The notes beneath the pieces were generated by a model. That model saw only the letters and a program-made list of their open reading frames with translations. It was not told the DNA's origin and searched no databases. A DNA stretch of 40,045 bases, from contig JAJDWA010000019.1 of assembly GCA_022825825.1 (NCBI GenBank), forward strand, positions 1 to 40,045, in the 5' to 3' direction. The DNA comes from Candidatus Poribacteria bacterium. GTDB taxonomy: Bacteria > Poribacteria > WGA-4E > WGA-3G. Below are positions 1 through 9,083 of this stretch, piece after piece (position 1 is the stretch's first letter; every line of letters starts with the position of its first letter). The position numbers and the translations under genes were made by a program.

Positions 1-469
1 GACGTAATGTACCGCGCTCACGTTCTCCCGCAAGTGCATCGTAAGCAAAAATAAGTGACATTAGGCTCAGAACTACTTCAAAGATAAAGACAATATCAAT
101 CGATGAGAAGAGATTCAGAAGTGGATTCGTTGATCCATGCACCTGACCATCCCACAATGTGGGCACAAAACTGTAAGATACAAAAATTTCGTTACTCAAC
201 CGTTTATCCAAGCCAGCATTGAATATACTCAATAAATTAGGTGGACGGACAACAGCAAAACTACCACTGGAATAGGTTCTTTTTCCCAGCAATTGATCGT
301 GATTCGATTTAACAGCAGAATTATAACTTGCTAACCGGCGATCATAATCCTTAATCAACACAGATGTATTTGCAACAACAAGCAACAACATAATGATAAA
401 CACCACTACAAATCGGAATGTCATTAGGTTGTCAAGTAGTTCTCGGCGAATGAGGGTTGTTAACATCAT
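1..469 (-). CDS. ABC-2 type permease, subtype B (N-terminal part; cut by window edge)
   Basis: The first 156 codons of an ABC-2 family integral membrane permease are visible; the gene runs off the left edge. The start ATG follows a GAGAGG Shine-Dalgarno with a 5-nt gap; a second ATG follows immediately. One membrane segment lies near residues 18-38 and another near 125-145, followed by the family signature FAYDALAGERERGTLR at the cut end. It is most like the 7538-9013 permease: shared are the RRELL/RQELL start, the GLDKRL motif and the NP-LNLFS-ID-VFIF stretch. I therefore call both subtype B. It closes the second A-A-B permease block, downstream of two subtype A genes. The membrane role is well supported; the substrate is unknown. 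Confidence 0.85.
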   Translation of the reverse strand, partial: MMLTTLIRRELLDNLMTFRFVVVFIIMLLLVVANTSVLIKDYDRRLASYNSAVKSNHDQLLGKRTYSSGSFAVVRPPNLLSIFNAGLDKRLSNEIFVSYSFVPTLWDGQVHGSTNPLLNLFSSIDIVFIFEVVLSLMSLIFAYDALAGERERGTLR

Positions 470-552
470 GTTTTCCTCTCAACAAGTTTACCATTATTCT
501 TTCCATCTGATTAACTTGTGTGATTTCTTAGAATAGAAGTTGTTTCAGCACC

Positions 553-581
553 TACTACAAATGAATCCGAAAAAAGTTGCA
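553..581 (-). promoter_or_regulatory. Candidate ECF-type promoter upstream of the partial subtype B permease
   Basis: Minus-strand TGCAAC, 17 nt, GTAGTA, with the extended form TGCAACTTTT. The last base of the -10-like part is 84 nt from the start codon. The same arrangement occurs upstream of four other genes in this locus. Inferred, since no transcription start is known. Confidence 0.4.
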
Positions 582-635
582 TCTATTTCGCATTAAGTAC
601 TTTGAAAATGCTACGGTTTATCACAATTTGCTGTG

Positions 636-2036
636 TCAGATATCGGAGCGGAAAAATTTTAGAAATGCCACAGTTGTCAACATGACCGCAAAGAAGCAGA
701 GCAGCAGTACATCTACCATCGATTGACGGAGTGTTTCTCCTAAGGTTATTCTCTCTAAAGGTGGTGGTTGTGTAATTTTGACTCGTCTGTTATGTCTGCT
801 ATAAGTATGATCTATAATTTTGCTGAACAAATCTGTATAGAGCATCTCATAATAGCGATCGCCCGTTTGAAAATAGGTGCTTCTTTTTCCCTTTCCGGTC
901 TGTGTCAAGTTTGTAGTGAGATAAATTAAAGAAGATGTCGGTGAGAGTCGAGAAAGCATCTGCCCCACTTGTTCTTGCCGTTCAGTTTCATGTTTATGAT
1001 TCCGATCCAATTTGTTAGAATGGTTCTGGAATCTCGATCTATATTCCTCTTCAAGAGGTTTCATACGTTCATTAATTCTTTGCGCAATCTCCCCGCCTAT
1101 GGATATGTGCCCCTTCTCATCCGGAGGTACTTCCATGATCATTTTCTGCTTTTCCTCTTCGAGCGCTGCGTTGAAATCGTCTCGCATAGCTGTCTTTTCC
1201 ATATAGACACTCTGTGAAGTTTGTGTTGGTGCGATAAATTTGGCAACAAGGAACCCGACGCGTGGTGTAATCAATACTGCAAACACCCAGACGGTAAAGG
1301 CAACTATGAGTGCTGTCTTGGAATTATCTAAGTAGGTAGAAATTACTGTACCGATCGCAAAAAAAACACCGATATAGAGCAACGAGATGAGGATTAAACC
1401 GAGGACTCTCGGAAAAATTTCAGGTTCGCCGAGAGGGAAACCTTGCCAGACAAGTATCAGTAAGCCGAACAGTAACGACACCAAGAATGGAACGACAAAC
1501 ACTACGTATCCGCCAATTAATTTGCTCCACAGAAACAGGTCCCGTGGGAGGGCGTTTGCCAAAGTTATACGGAGTGTGCCCGCTTCTCGTTCCCCGGCAA
1601 CCGCATCGAATGTAAACAGTAACGCGAGTAGACTGAAGACGGTACCGACTACGAACAGAAAATCAAGATGCCCTAACAGATAGGAGAGAGAGGACACCAG
1701 GGCGGGTGCCCCTTGTGTAATTCCATTGCGTGTCATGCCGAGATAACTCGGCAATGCATCTGCTAATCCATTTGCAAAGACGCTCAAAGGTGTCGGTTTG
1801 AGGAAGATTTTGGAAACTTCCAGTTCTGGTTCCAATGGCATCCCTGGGTTCATCATAGTTTCTTCAATGTTTGCGCGTTTAACGGCTTCTTGGTAATCTA
1901 CTAAATTCTGGCGATAATTTCGGTAATTGGTAGAAAGTGTGAGCGGCACGAGAAGGAGGCACATCACAAGGAGCGCGACGAAACGGACGCTCAGAATATG
2001 ATGCATCATCTCCTTTTGAATCAGTGTCATTAACAT
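636..2036 (-). CDS. ABC-2 type permease, subtype A, copy 1
   Basis: A 466-residue integral membrane protein of the ABC-2 permease superfamily (DUF3526-like organisation). An N-terminal membrane segment (about 18-36) is followed by a soluble loop (37-122), then membrane segments near 124-146, 176-197, 210-232 and 240-262, a long charged soluble region (270-435) and a last membrane segment near 441-462. The signature FDAVAGEREAGTLR is at 143-156. The ATG is preceded by AAGGAA at good spacing. Closest relative in the window is 10846-12255, nearly identical through residue 190; the charged region diverges more. It follows 2191-3588 with a 154-nt spacer. Such permeases normally pair with a separate ATP-binding subunit, which is absent here. 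Substrate unknown. Confidence 0.88.
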   Translation of the reverse strand: MLMTLIQKEMMHHILSVRFVALLVMCLLLVPLTLSTNYRNYRQNLVDYQEAVKRANIEETMMNPGMPLEPELEVSKIFLKPTPLSVFANGLADALPSYLGMTRNGITQGAPALVSSLSYLLGHLDFLFVVGTVFSLLALLFTFDAVAGEREAGTLRITLANALPRDLFLWSKLIGGYVVFVVPFLVSLLFGLLILVWQGFPLGEPEIFPRVLGLILISLLYIGVFFAIGTVISTYLDNSKTALIVAFTVWVFAVLITPRVGFLVAKFIAPTQTSQSVYMEKTAMRDDFNAALEEEKQKMIMEVPPDEKGHISIGGEIAQRINERMKPLEEEYRSRFQNHSNKLDRNHKHETERQEQVGQMLSRLSPTSSLIYLTTNLTQTGKGKRSTYFQTGDRYYEMLYTDLFSKIIDHTYSRHNRRVKITQPPPLERITLGETLRQSMVDVLLLCFFAVMLTTVAFLKFFRSDI

Positions 2037-2106
2037 ATTGAATTCCTTTATTTTTGCATTTGTCTAATTTGTGTGATCTTATGCAATAGGGTTATTCTCA
2101 ACACTT

Positions 2107-2135
2107 ACTTATAAATGACTCTGGTAAAAGTTGCA
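2107..2135 (-). promoter_or_regulatory. Candidate ECF-type promoter upstream of permease A copy 1
   Basis: Minus-strand TGCAAC, 17 nt, ATAAGT in the 154-nt spacer, 71 nt from the start codon of 636-2036. The spacer matches 10692-10845 closely over its whole length, so conservation here may partly reflect recent duplication. Confidence 0.4.
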
Positions 2136-2190
2136 TCTGTTTCATGCTAAGCGTTTTTGAAAATGCTACGGTTTATCACAATTTGCTGTG

Positions 2191-3588
2191 TCAGATATCG
2201 GAGCGGAAAAATTTTAGAAATGCCACAGTTGTCAACATTACCGCAAAGAAGCAGAGCAGCAGCACATCCACCGCCGATTGACGGAATGTCTCTCCTAAGG
2301 TTGGGGTTTCTAAAGATGATGGCTGCCTAATTTTGACGATGTCTCTTTCTGGGTGGAACGTTCTTACGTTAGCATGATCTATAATTTTATTGAACACATC
2401 CGTATGAAGCGCATCATAGTAACGCTCACCTGCTTGAAAGTAGTCATTTCTCTTTCGTTTTCCAGTCTGTGTTAAATTTGTAGCGAGATAGGTTAGGGAG
2501 GATGTCGGTGTGATTCTTGAAAGCGTTTCACCTACCTGCTCTTGGTGCTTTTTTTCACGCTGATAGTTTCGATCTATTTTATCAGTATGCTCTTTGAATT
2601 TCTGCCGAAATTCCTCTTCAAGAGGTTTCATCCGTTCATCCACTTCTTCGTAGGGAGGTTGCCGACGATCCTTCCAGAGTTCTTTGTGTATTTCCGTTTT
2701 TTTCTCTTCAAGTTCTGCATTGAAATTCTCACGGAGAGCCGTCTTTTCCAGATAGACACTCTGTGATGTTCGCGTTGGCGCGATGAATTTCGCAGCGATA
2801 AATCCGACGCGCGGCGTAATCAGCACGGCAAACACCCAAACCGTAAAGGCGACGATGAGTGCAGTCTTGGAATTATCTAAGTAGGTTGAAATGACTGTCC
2901 CTATCGCAAAGAAGACCGCAATATAGAGCAGCGAGACGAGGGTTAGACTGAACACCCGTGGAAAAATTTCGGGTTCACCGAGGGGAAAACCTTGCCAAAC
3001 AAGTACCAATAAGCCGAATAGAAAGGCTACCAAAAACGGCACCACGAACACTATATATCCGCCAATTAATTTACTCCACAGAAAGAGGTCACGCGGCAGA
3101 GAATTCGCTAAGGTGACCCGAAGGGTACCCGCTTCTCGCTCCCCGGCAACTGCATCAAAGGTAAATAGCAGTGCAAGCAAGCTGAAAACAGTGCCGACAA
3201 GAAAAAGAAAATCGAGATGTCCGAAAAGATAGGAAAGGGAATCGGAAATCAAAGCTGGAGCTCCTTGAATAATCCCATTACGGGTCATGCCGAGGTGGCT
3301 TGGCAGCGCGTCTCCTAATCCATTTGCAAACACACTCAAAGGTGTCGGTTTGAGAAAGAGTTTAGAAACCTCAAGCTCCGGTTCCAGCGGCATCTTCGGG
3401 TTTACTGTCTTCTCTTCAATATTTGCCAGTTTAACCGCTTCTTGATAGTCAACGAGGTTTTGGAGGTAATTTTGATAATTGATAGAAAGAGTAAGTGGAA
3501 CAAGTAACAGACACATCAGCAGCAGGACAATAAAGCGAACGCTCAGGATATGATGCATCATCTCTTTTCGAATTAGTGTTCGTAGCAT
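2191..3588 (-). CDS. ABC-2 type permease, subtype A, copy 2
   Basis: A 465-residue paralog of 636-2036 with the same layout: N-terminal membrane segment, soluble loop, four central membrane segments, a charged coiled region (about 270-430) and one C-terminal membrane segment ending in the shared FLKFFRSDI tail. The signature FDAVAGEREAGTLR is intact. The start ATG follows a GGAG with an 8-nt gap. The last bases and about 60 nt of 3' flank are nearly identical to the same region of 636-2036, evidence of recent duplication. It is the first permease of the second A-A-B block and lies 164 nt downstream of the sigma-factor gene, so it may be read from the sigma promoter. No ATPase accompanies it; the transported substrate cannot be told. 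Confidence 0.88.
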   Translation of the reverse strand: MLRTLIRKEMMHHILSVRFIVLLLMCLLLVPLTLSINYQNYLQNLVDYQEAVKLANIEEKTVNPKMPLEPELEVSKLFLKPTPLSVFANGLGDALPSHLGMTRNGIIQGAPALISDSLSYLFGHLDFLFLVGTVFSLLALLFTFDAVAGEREAGTLRVTLANSLPRDLFLWSKLIGGYIVFVVPFLVAFLFGLLVLVWQGFPLGEPEIFPRVFSLTLVSLLYIAVFFAIGTVISTYLDNSKTALIVAFTVWVFAVLITPRVGFIAAKFIAPTRTSQSVYLEKTALRENFNAELEEKKTEIHKELWKDRRQPPYEEVDERMKPLEEEFRQKFKEHTDKIDRNYQREKKHQEQVGETLSRITPTSSLTYLATNLTQTGKRKRNDYFQAGERYYDALHTDVFNKIIDHANVRTFHPERDIVKIRQPSSLETPTLGETFRQSAVDVLLLCFFAVMLTTVAFLKFFRSDI

Positions 3589-3637
3589 TTCGCATTCTCC
3601 ATAAATAGTAAATTATATAAATAAATGTACATATATT

Positions 3638-3703
3638 CTGTAGGAGCGATCTCCGAATAGCGACTAAATATTTGATAATCGGAATCGGAGTTCCCTCCTA
3701 CAG
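3638..3703. repeat. Palindromic intergenic element
   Basis: An imperfect inverted repeat bounded by CTGTAGGA and TCCTACAG, with inner arms around ATCTCCGAA and ATCGGAATCGGAG. It lies between the sigma gene and permease A copy 2. It belongs to a dispersed family with 'TGTAGG/GGTAGG' ends seen at least eight times in the window. A transcript could fold into a long hairpin, so it may attenuate read-through. Confidence 0.6.
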
Positions 3704-3752
3704 ATCAGGTGTCCAGTTAATTGTAAAACCCACTATAAAATAACTCAAGTTG

Positions 3753-4865
3753 CTACGGACAAGATTTTAAATGTGCCAACGCCGTTTTTAATGCGGAGTC
3801 TGCAACCTCATCTTTATGCCCCTGTTTATCTTGTTCTCTAACCTCTTTCTCAGTAGCAATAATCTTCCTGACAAAACCTGTTTTATACTTTTCCCAGTCA
3901 TCTTGAATGGGTGGTATACCGAAAAAATTTACTTTTTGGAAGTCTGGATTGTCTTCTAAAAAAGCCAAAATATGCCGCTTAGACAAACAAGATGCATAAT
4001 GCACAAAGTTTTCTATGGTAAGTCCATTATCCAAAATCAGTTGAAGCCACTTTGTCCGTGGATATCGTTTATCTATCTCATCAATTGTGAGACTGCTTGA
4101 TTTGCCTCCAACTATACCCACTGAGATTTTTACAATACTACTGTCAAACTCCGTGTCAAAGGCACTCATCAATGCTTTCACGGTTTGCGGTCCTGTATAC
4201 TCTGTATGCTCGTCTTGAAAATATGGTGTGTCCGCTTTGAATTCCATACTATCACAAAATATATGACCGGTTAAGTCAATAGGCGGCTGGATGCTACCAA
4301 GAGTTTCACAAATCATCAGTTCTTCCTCCTTCAAACGTTGTCGTGCACGTCTGAGTCTACTCTTAATCGTGTTGATAGATACGTCCAGAAATTTGCTAAT
4401 TGCTTCGGATGTCATTTCATGAAGGTAATAGAGCACCACCACTGTACGTTGGTTCTCAGGTAGTTTTTCCAAAAGATTTTCAACAATTTCGCGGTACTGC
4501 TCTGCTGCTTTCTCCTCACGCTGCTCTGCATCATAATGTGCAAAAGCGGATTTCTCCAAGGTTGCTTTATCGGTGGCATCTAAGGATAGCATTGTAGGCT
4601 TTTTTGTTTGTAGCCAACGTGTACAACGCCGTTTGGCAATTACATAGAGCCATCTTGCAAACTTATTCGGGTCTTTTAGCGTAGACAGTTTATCATAAGC
4701 CTGTAGGAAGACATCTTGGGTAATTTCTTCGGCAATATGAAAGTCCCCAATTCTCTGCCACGCTATCGCGTGAACATTCTTTTGGTATTTTTCGACTAAG
4801 GTATTGAACGCTGTACTGTCGCCGGACAAAATGTTGTGAACTAATTCAACATCGTCATTTTTCAT
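3753..4865 (-). CDS. ECF-type RNA polymerase sigma factor with C-terminal extension
   Basis: A 370-residue sigma70-family factor of ECF type. Sigma region 2 spans about residues 16-85 (EEITQDVFLQAYDKL, then KFARWLYVIAKRR) and region 4 about 128-178 (LPENQRTVVVLYYLHEMT, then INTIKSRLRRARQRLKEE). The remaining 190 residues are an extension that ordinary ECF factors lack. Residues 223 to about 345 (YTGPQT, WLQLILDNG, SKRHILAFL-DNP) clearly match the luminal domain of the two secreted proteins at 12415-13317 and 13507-14538. I start at the ATG with GGAGG 6 nt upstream; an upstream start 15 nt earlier would bury that Shine-Dalgarno. It probably controls the surrounding permease locus; a degenerate form of the shared TGCAAC element precedes it. 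No adjacent anti-sigma gene is recognised. Confidence 0.9.
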   Translation of the reverse strand: MKNDDVELVHNILSGDSTAFNTLVEKYQKNVHAIAWQRIGDFHIAEEITQDVFLQAYDKLSTLKDPNKFARWLYVIAKRRCTRWLQTKKPTMLSLDATDKATLEKSAFAHYDAEQREEKAAEQYREIVENLLEKLPENQRTVVVLYYLHEMTSEAISKFLDVSINTIKSRLRRARQRLKEEELMICETLGSIQPPIDLTGHIFCDSMEFKADTPYFQDEHTEYTGPQTVKALMSAFDTEFDSSIVKISVGIVGGKSSSLTIDEIDKRYPRTKWLQLILDNGLTIENFVHYASCLSKRHILAFLEDNPDFQKVNFFGIPPIQDDWEKYKTGFVRKIIATEKEVREQDKQGHKDEVADSALKTALAHLKSCP

Positions 4866-4894
4866 CAGAGTCCTCCACAATAGATAGGATTATG

Positions 4895-4900
4895 ATTATA
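4895..4900 (-). promoter_or_regulatory. Possible sigma70 -10 box of the sigma-factor gene
   Basis: A perfect TATAAT on the minus strand, 30 nt before the start codon. The matching -35 17 nt upstream (TTTCAT) is weak. It competes with the ECF-like reading of the overlapping region, so the two assignments cannot both be certain. Confidence 0.35.
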
Positions 4901-4902
4901 CA

Positions 4903-4931
4903 TGATACAATTTGAAGATGAAAAGGGTGCA
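4903..4931 (-). promoter_or_regulatory. Degenerate copy of the shared ECF-like element upstream of the sigma gene
   Basis: Minus-strand TGCACC, 17 nt, GTATCA. It has the same spacing as the five TGCAAC elements of the locus, with one mismatch in the -35-like part. It would place the sigma factor under its own control. Inference only. Confidence 0.3.
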
Positions 4932-5066
4932 TAATTCAAAAAAAATTGCCAAAATCCAAATAATATTGTCAAAATTCATCCTATGTAAAACTATTGCTGC
5001 GTAAAATGTTCCGTTGTTCATTCTAACATATCTTGTCAGAATACTTAAAAATTGTCCAAAGATTAG

Positions 5067-5519
5067 TCACTTAGAGTTGCCATTTGAAACGACCTCATAT
5101 CCACGCGGCACTTTAAGCTGAATGTTAACCGTTAACCATTTTAATCCCTTTTTCCAATGTCGCTTTCCGCGTTTGAATTTAACGTCAATCCGTACATCTG
5201 GTGGGTCGCGTTTAATTTTGACTTCCAAATCTTTGAGCATATCCTTAATCCATCGTTTCGAATGTGGTTGAAACAGCATACCTGATTTCCATTCCTTTTT
5301 GATATCGATATCAATATCAGAAACGTGATGATCTGATTTCTCAATAGAAACCTCGCCAATCTCCGCATTAACGATTAATTGCCCTTTCGTATCAACTTTG
5401 TAGTGGTCATGTATCGTTCTATCCACAATGTTTATCTCATCTGTGATCATAGTGCAGCTAACCCCTGCAATAATCAGGAAAACGATAATTAGAATAATAA
5501 CGCGTTTATACATTTTCAT
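5067..5519 (-). CDS. Short DUF4097-like lipoprotein
   Basis: A 150-residue predicted lipoprotein. Residues 1-21 form a signal segment and a lipobox-like AGVSC puts the lipidated cysteine at residue 22. The rest resembles the N-terminal part of DUF4097 (putative adhesin, beta-rich) proteins: KGQLIVNAEIGEVSIEKSD followed by charged beta strands and an LKVPRGYEV segment. In longer family members that last segment leads into a repeated beta-helical region; here the gene stops a few residues later, so the domain looks truncated. The ATG has AAGGAG 7 nt upstream. It lies between the subtype C permease and the sigma gene. DUF4097 proteins often sit beside ECF sigma genes, so a role in envelope sensing is plausible but unproven. 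Confidence 0.75.
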   Translation of the reverse strand: MKMYKRVIILIIVFLIIAGVSCTMITDEINIVDRTIHDHYKVDTKGQLIVNAEIGEVSIEKSDHHVSDIDIDIKKEWKSGMLFQPHSKRWIKDMLKDLEVKIKRDPPDVRIDVKFKRGKRHWKKGLKWLTVNIQLKVPRGYEVVSNGNSK

Positions 5520-5570
5520 AATATACTCCTTTTGTTAGTTTGTGCGCCTCTATTTATTATTTTTATACTT

Positions 5571-5710
5571 CGGTAGATGCGGTTTCCTAACCGCTCCAGA
5601 TCGTTCATGAAATCCTTGATTTTCAGCGTATTACAAATAATTCCGTAAAAACAGGTGCCATGACTACGAACCCAGATAAGTTCGGTTCGGTTAGGAAACC
5701 GAACCTACCG
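5571..5710. repeat. Palindromic intergenic element, about 140 bp
   Basis: Bounded by CGGTAGATGCGGTTTCCTAA on the left and its imperfect reverse complement (GGTTAGGAAACCGAACCTACCG) on the right. It fills most of the spacer between the subtype C permease and the lipoprotein gene. Its ends match those of elements at 7349 and 17256, so it is a mobile-like or REP-like repeat with no coding capacity. Confidence 0.65.
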
Positions 5711-5753
5711 AGCCGCTCAATTGACACTTGGGGGTAATTTAATTTCAGCAAGA

Positions 5754-7289
5754 TCAGACCTCTGTGCGTAAAAAGACGAGGAACGCCCCAGAGAAAAATA
5801 CTACGAGAAGTAGGACAAGTAATAACAGATCCAAAGTCGCGGCGTTGAACGTATCCTTGAAGGTGATTTTGTCCTCAAATTTGGGGACTGCCTCAATCGT
5901 TACCGCCTTCTTAGACATACCTTCAGGAATACCGATAAGGTGTAGACTTTCGTTGTCTGTTCTATCAGTATCAACAATGAATTGCCGAAATTGCTTCTTG
6001 TAAAGATGCACGTTGTCTAAGAATTGTAAGTGCCGATTAAAACCGGTGCCTGCCATGGATTCAAGCGCGTATTGAACAATCGCCGCAGGTGAAAATCGGG
6101 TTACCGCTCTTGCCCTTCTAATCTGAGCAATTTGTGCGTCTAAATGGGATCGGTTAAAACGTTCTCGGATTTCAACATCTTTTTTAACAAATTCTGACTT
6201 GATTTGTAATTCTTCATTTCCATCCTTCTGCCATACTGAATTGTATTCTTCTTGAGCGGCCTTAATATCTTCGGGGGACACATTTTCGCGGGGCATTTTC
6301 GCCAGTTGCTGAAGTTTACTTTGCGCGCCCGAAAGTTTCTTCTCTTTGGTTGCCTTTATTTGCTCGTTATAGTCTGTGTTATTCTCGTCAATGGCTAATT
6401 TTTTCGCGGTTTGAAATTGATCGTTTGTTTGTAGAGGCGGCATCCATTTTGTGGAAAGTGTTCCAAGCGTTGACGGAACAAAAACTACAACTGTTACCCA
6501 AATTAACAGGACAACGATTAAACTGAGCCGAGGCTCACGCGTCCCAGCTGAAATCATTAAACCTAATCCGATAAAGATGCCAGCGTAACTGACAGCAATC
6601 AGCAAGATTACCCCTAAACGCCCCCAGTCCATAGCACTCAGTTGCGTCCAACTATCTGCGGAAATCACAGCAAGATTCAGCAACACAGCAAAAACGAAAG
6701 GAATGAGAACAGCTATCAAGGTCCCCAAGAATTTACCGACTAATAAGATAGGTCGTGAAATTGGGTTTGCCAGACACAAGCGAAGGGTGCCCCGTTCGCG
6801 CTCACCAGAAAACGAATCAAATGTAAATAGAAGCGGGATAAGAGAGAGTAGGTAGATAGTAATAAATACCCAATCTATTTTTGTTGCATGTGGACGGAGG
6901 TCTTTCGCATCTGGGTTAACACTACCGTAGCTTAGCCACCAATTGCTTCTAACTCTGCTACCAAAACCCGATCTCGACCAAGACCCCGGACTGTATATAT
7001 TACGCGGTAAGTAAGCATCATCTCCATCGGCGATGAAGGAAAGCGAAGCAGGACTTTTGTAAAGGTTGCCGGGGCCCTTTCGTATCAACGTGTACAACTC
7101 TGTTCGGGATTTCAAATCGTCAAGAGATTTGGTAACATTGTTGGAATATTTACGCACCTTTTCCGGATGTGTGCGTAGATGCACAAAGGCATTGGTAGAC
7201 ATTAAGATTAAAAGTATTACCGTCGTTAAGACAAATCGCAGGCTATTGATGTGGTCAAAAAGTTCTCGTTTGATAATATGTAATATCAT
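5754..7289 (-). CDS. ABC-2 type permease, subtype C
   Basis: A 511-residue ABC-2 permease, the only one of its subtype here. It has an N-terminal membrane segment (about 17-36), an extracytoplasmic loop to about 138, membrane segments near 139-160, 183-209, 222-246 and 255-275, a long charged region with heptad-like stretches (about 285-470) and a C-terminal membrane segment near 483-506. The signature FDSFSGERERGTLR is at 157-170. The start ATG has AAGGAG 7 nt upstream. It shares architecture with subtypes A and B but little sequence outside the signature. It sits between the first A-A-B block and the lipoprotein/sigma pair. Palindromic elements flank it on both sides. Substrate unknown. Confidence 0.87.
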   Translation of the reverse strand: MILHIIKRELFDHINSLRFVLTTVILLILMSTNAFVHLRTHPEKVRKYSNNVTKSLDDLKSRTELYTLIRKGPGNLYKSPASLSFIADGDDAYLPRNIYSPGSWSRSGFGSRVRSNWWLSYGSVNPDAKDLRPHATKIDWVFITIYLLSLIPLLFTFDSFSGERERGTLRLCLANPISRPILLVGKFLGTLIAVLIPFVFAVLLNLAVISADSWTQLSAMDWGRLGVILLIAVSYAGIFIGLGLMISAGTREPRLSLIVVLLIWVTVVVFVPSTLGTLSTKWMPPLQTNDQFQTAKKLAIDENNTDYNEQIKATKEKKLSGAQSKLQQLAKMPRENVSPEDIKAAQEEYNSVWQKDGNEELQIKSEFVKKDVEIRERFNRSHLDAQIAQIRRARAVTRFSPAAIVQYALESMAGTGFNRHLQFLDNVHLYKKQFRQFIVDTDRTDNESLHLIGIPEGMSKKAVTIEAVPKFEDKITFKDTFNAATLDLLLLVLLLVVFFSGAFLVFLRTEV

Positions 7290-7348
7290 TCAGCATCTCC
7301 TTTATGAGTTCAAAGGCAGTGGCACAAAAAATAAGAATGGACAGCACA

Positions 7349-7463
7349 CGGTAGGTGCGGTTTCCTAACCGAACCGGATCCTAAGTTTAGTAGGCGCGTT
7401 TTGGAAACGCGCCGTATTTTCAAGCTCAAATTGACTCCGACGCGTTTAGAAAACGCGCCTACC
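7349..7463. repeat. Cluster of three hairpins between permease genes
   Basis: The first unit starts at 7349 with CGGTAGGTGCGGTTTCCTAACCG, like the element at 5571. The second is a perfect 9-bp stem (GGCGCGTTT, loop TGG, 7393-7413). The third is a 7-bp stem (CGCGTTT, loop AGA) ending in CGCGCCTACC. The second and third also pair with each other as outer arms TAGGCGCG/CGCGCCTA. No gene is seen in 7290-7537. Confidence 0.65.
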
Positions 7464-7537
7464 AGGGTGGGGACCGCTAAGTTGACATTTATAGGTTTCA
7501 CTGTGTTCTACCCAACCTACGCAAACTATGCATTCAG

Positions 7538-9013
7538 CTAAACTTCAATTTTGACGAAAAGCAGAAATGCCACTGTGAACAAAACCGTATTGATGAGTAG
7601 CAGCAAAAACAGTTCGGGGAATGCTCGCGTAGCGTTTTCCCAAACATTTGCCCGCTCAAAGCGGAATTGTGGCAAATCCCACCAATCTACTTCACCCTTG
7701 CTCGTGTCGAACCACTGCCGGCTACCGAATGCGTTTTTTTCATGTAAATAGTCTATGAGGGAACGTCGATACTGCTGCGCAGCGTCAACATAATCAAACA
7801 TTCCATCCAAATCGGTACCCGCCCACGCGGAAGCCGCAAACGTATACAAACCTGCCGGACTGAGTTTCATCAGGTGTTCATGCCATCTCGCTTCTCGCAA
7901 GGTCGTTTTATCTAAAGACTGTTTTCGTATTAAAGCAGTTTGTTCCGCTAAACGGATACGTAAAGTTTCCATCGCTTCATGATATTTTTGGACGTGCGGA
8001 ACTAAATGCTCAGATTTCTCTTTCACTTTGGAGGTAAGCATTTGTCGCCCACCGCCGTAGCTTCGCCCCTGTTCATGATAACTCAAATTAAACCACGGTG
8101 GGTCCTCCTCAAGCGGGCTATTTGTAACAAATCGCTGTTCTTCTCTGTCAACCTCTTCCCAAATCTGATTCACATGTTCTTCAGTAGATGTTCTTTCAGC
8201 TTGCGTATCGCCCACTGGATTGATGGTAAACCGGCTCCAGTTCGGATAAACGAGAACCAAAACGACCCATACAAACATACAGAGCATCAGGGAAGTGGCT
8301 GTGCGGCGCGTTGTCGTAGAAATCAACAACCCAATTAGGTAGAATACAGACAGATAGACACTTGTTGTCAGGACTATTCCACCTATCCGCACAAAATCCT
8401 GCCCGCTGAGTTGAATTGAGCCACTAATAGATAACAGAAACAGTACCATCAGCAGACTCATCAACACAGGGAGTAGCAAACATATCATCGCGCTAATATA
8501 TTTTGCAAGCAGAATGCTACCGCGCCGCACAGGGTGGGAAACAACCAAACGCAAAGTACCTGCTTCCCGGTCTCCGGCTATTGCATCATAAGCAAAAAGT
8601 AGTGCTATCAAACTGAGCACCACTTGAAAAATAAAGACAAGATCAATTTTTGAAAAGAGGTTTAGAAATGGATTATCAAGACTACGCGCCGAAGCATTTG
8701 AAATCATCGGGACAGAGCCGTGATAAATTTCAAGGGTACCCCCAAGTCGTTTGTCCAATCCAGCGCTAAAGAGACCTAAGGGGTTAGGAGAGCGTTCAAC
8801 ATAAAGCTTTAGAAATGAATAAGTTTTCGCTTCCTGTGCTTTCTCACGATGCACATTTTCTTGATGGCTATATCTATCTAATCGGCGTTCATAATCTTCA
8901 AGAAGTACAACAGCATTCGCCACAACAAGCAGGAGCGTAATGATAACAGCAGCAAAAAACCGTGCGCTCATCAGGTGTGCCAAAAGTTCTTGTCTAATAA
9001 TTGTTCGTAGCAT
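7538..9013 (-). CDS. ABC-2 type permease, subtype B
   Basis: A 491-residue ABC-2 permease. It has an N-terminal membrane segment (about 19-37), a soluble loop holding GLDKRLGG, and a second membrane segment near 123-145 leading into the signature AYDAIAGDREAGTLR (141-155). More membrane segments follow near 165-190, 205-230 and 238-258, then a charged region to about 455 and a last membrane segment near 465-487. It is the full-length counterpart of the truncated gene at 1-469. The start ATG has AAGGAG 6 nt upstream. It follows the subtype A gene 9267-10691 with a 253-nt spacer that holds a terminal-inverted-repeat element; the matching spacer at 470-635 is 166 nt and lacks it. The ATPase partner is not in the window. 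Confidence 0.87.
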   Translation of the reverse strand: MLRTIIRQELLAHLMSARFFAAVIITLLLVVANAVVLLEDYERRLDRYSHQENVHREKAQEAKTYSFLKLYVERSPNPLGLFSAGLDKRLGGTLEIYHGSVPMISNASARSLDNPFLNLFSKIDLVFIFQVVLSLIALLFAYDAIAGDREAGTLRLVVSHPVRRGSILLAKYISAMICLLLPVLMSLLMVLFLLSISGSIQLSGQDFVRIGGIVLTTSVYLSVFYLIGLLISTTTRRTATSLMLCMFVWVVLVLVYPNWSRFTINPVGDTQAERTSTEEHVNQIWEEVDREEQRFVTNSPLEEDPPWFNLSYHEQGRSYGGGRQMLTSKVKEKSEHLVPHVQKYHEAMETLRIRLAEQTALIRKQSLDKTTLREARWHEHLMKLSPAGLYTFAASAWAGTDLDGMFDYVDAAQQYRRSLIDYLHEKNAFGSRQWFDTSKGEVDWWDLPQFRFERANVWENATRAFPELFLLLLINTVLFTVAFLLFVKIEV

Positions 9014-9083
9014 AGCGGCTCCTTAAAGTTTGGGTTTGTCTATTAGAGATGTTTAAGATTAAAAAGGATAGTTAAAACTTTGC

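Noticed and set aside
4866..4880. Upstream ATG that would add five residues (MWRTL) to the sigma factor
   Set aside because: It would place the GGAGG Shine-Dalgarno inside the coding sequence; the next ATG has ideal spacing.
7349..7463. Possible tRNA or structured RNA suggested by dense hairpins
   Set aside because: No cloverleaf, T-loop or acceptor pairing; the ends match the dispersed palindromic family.
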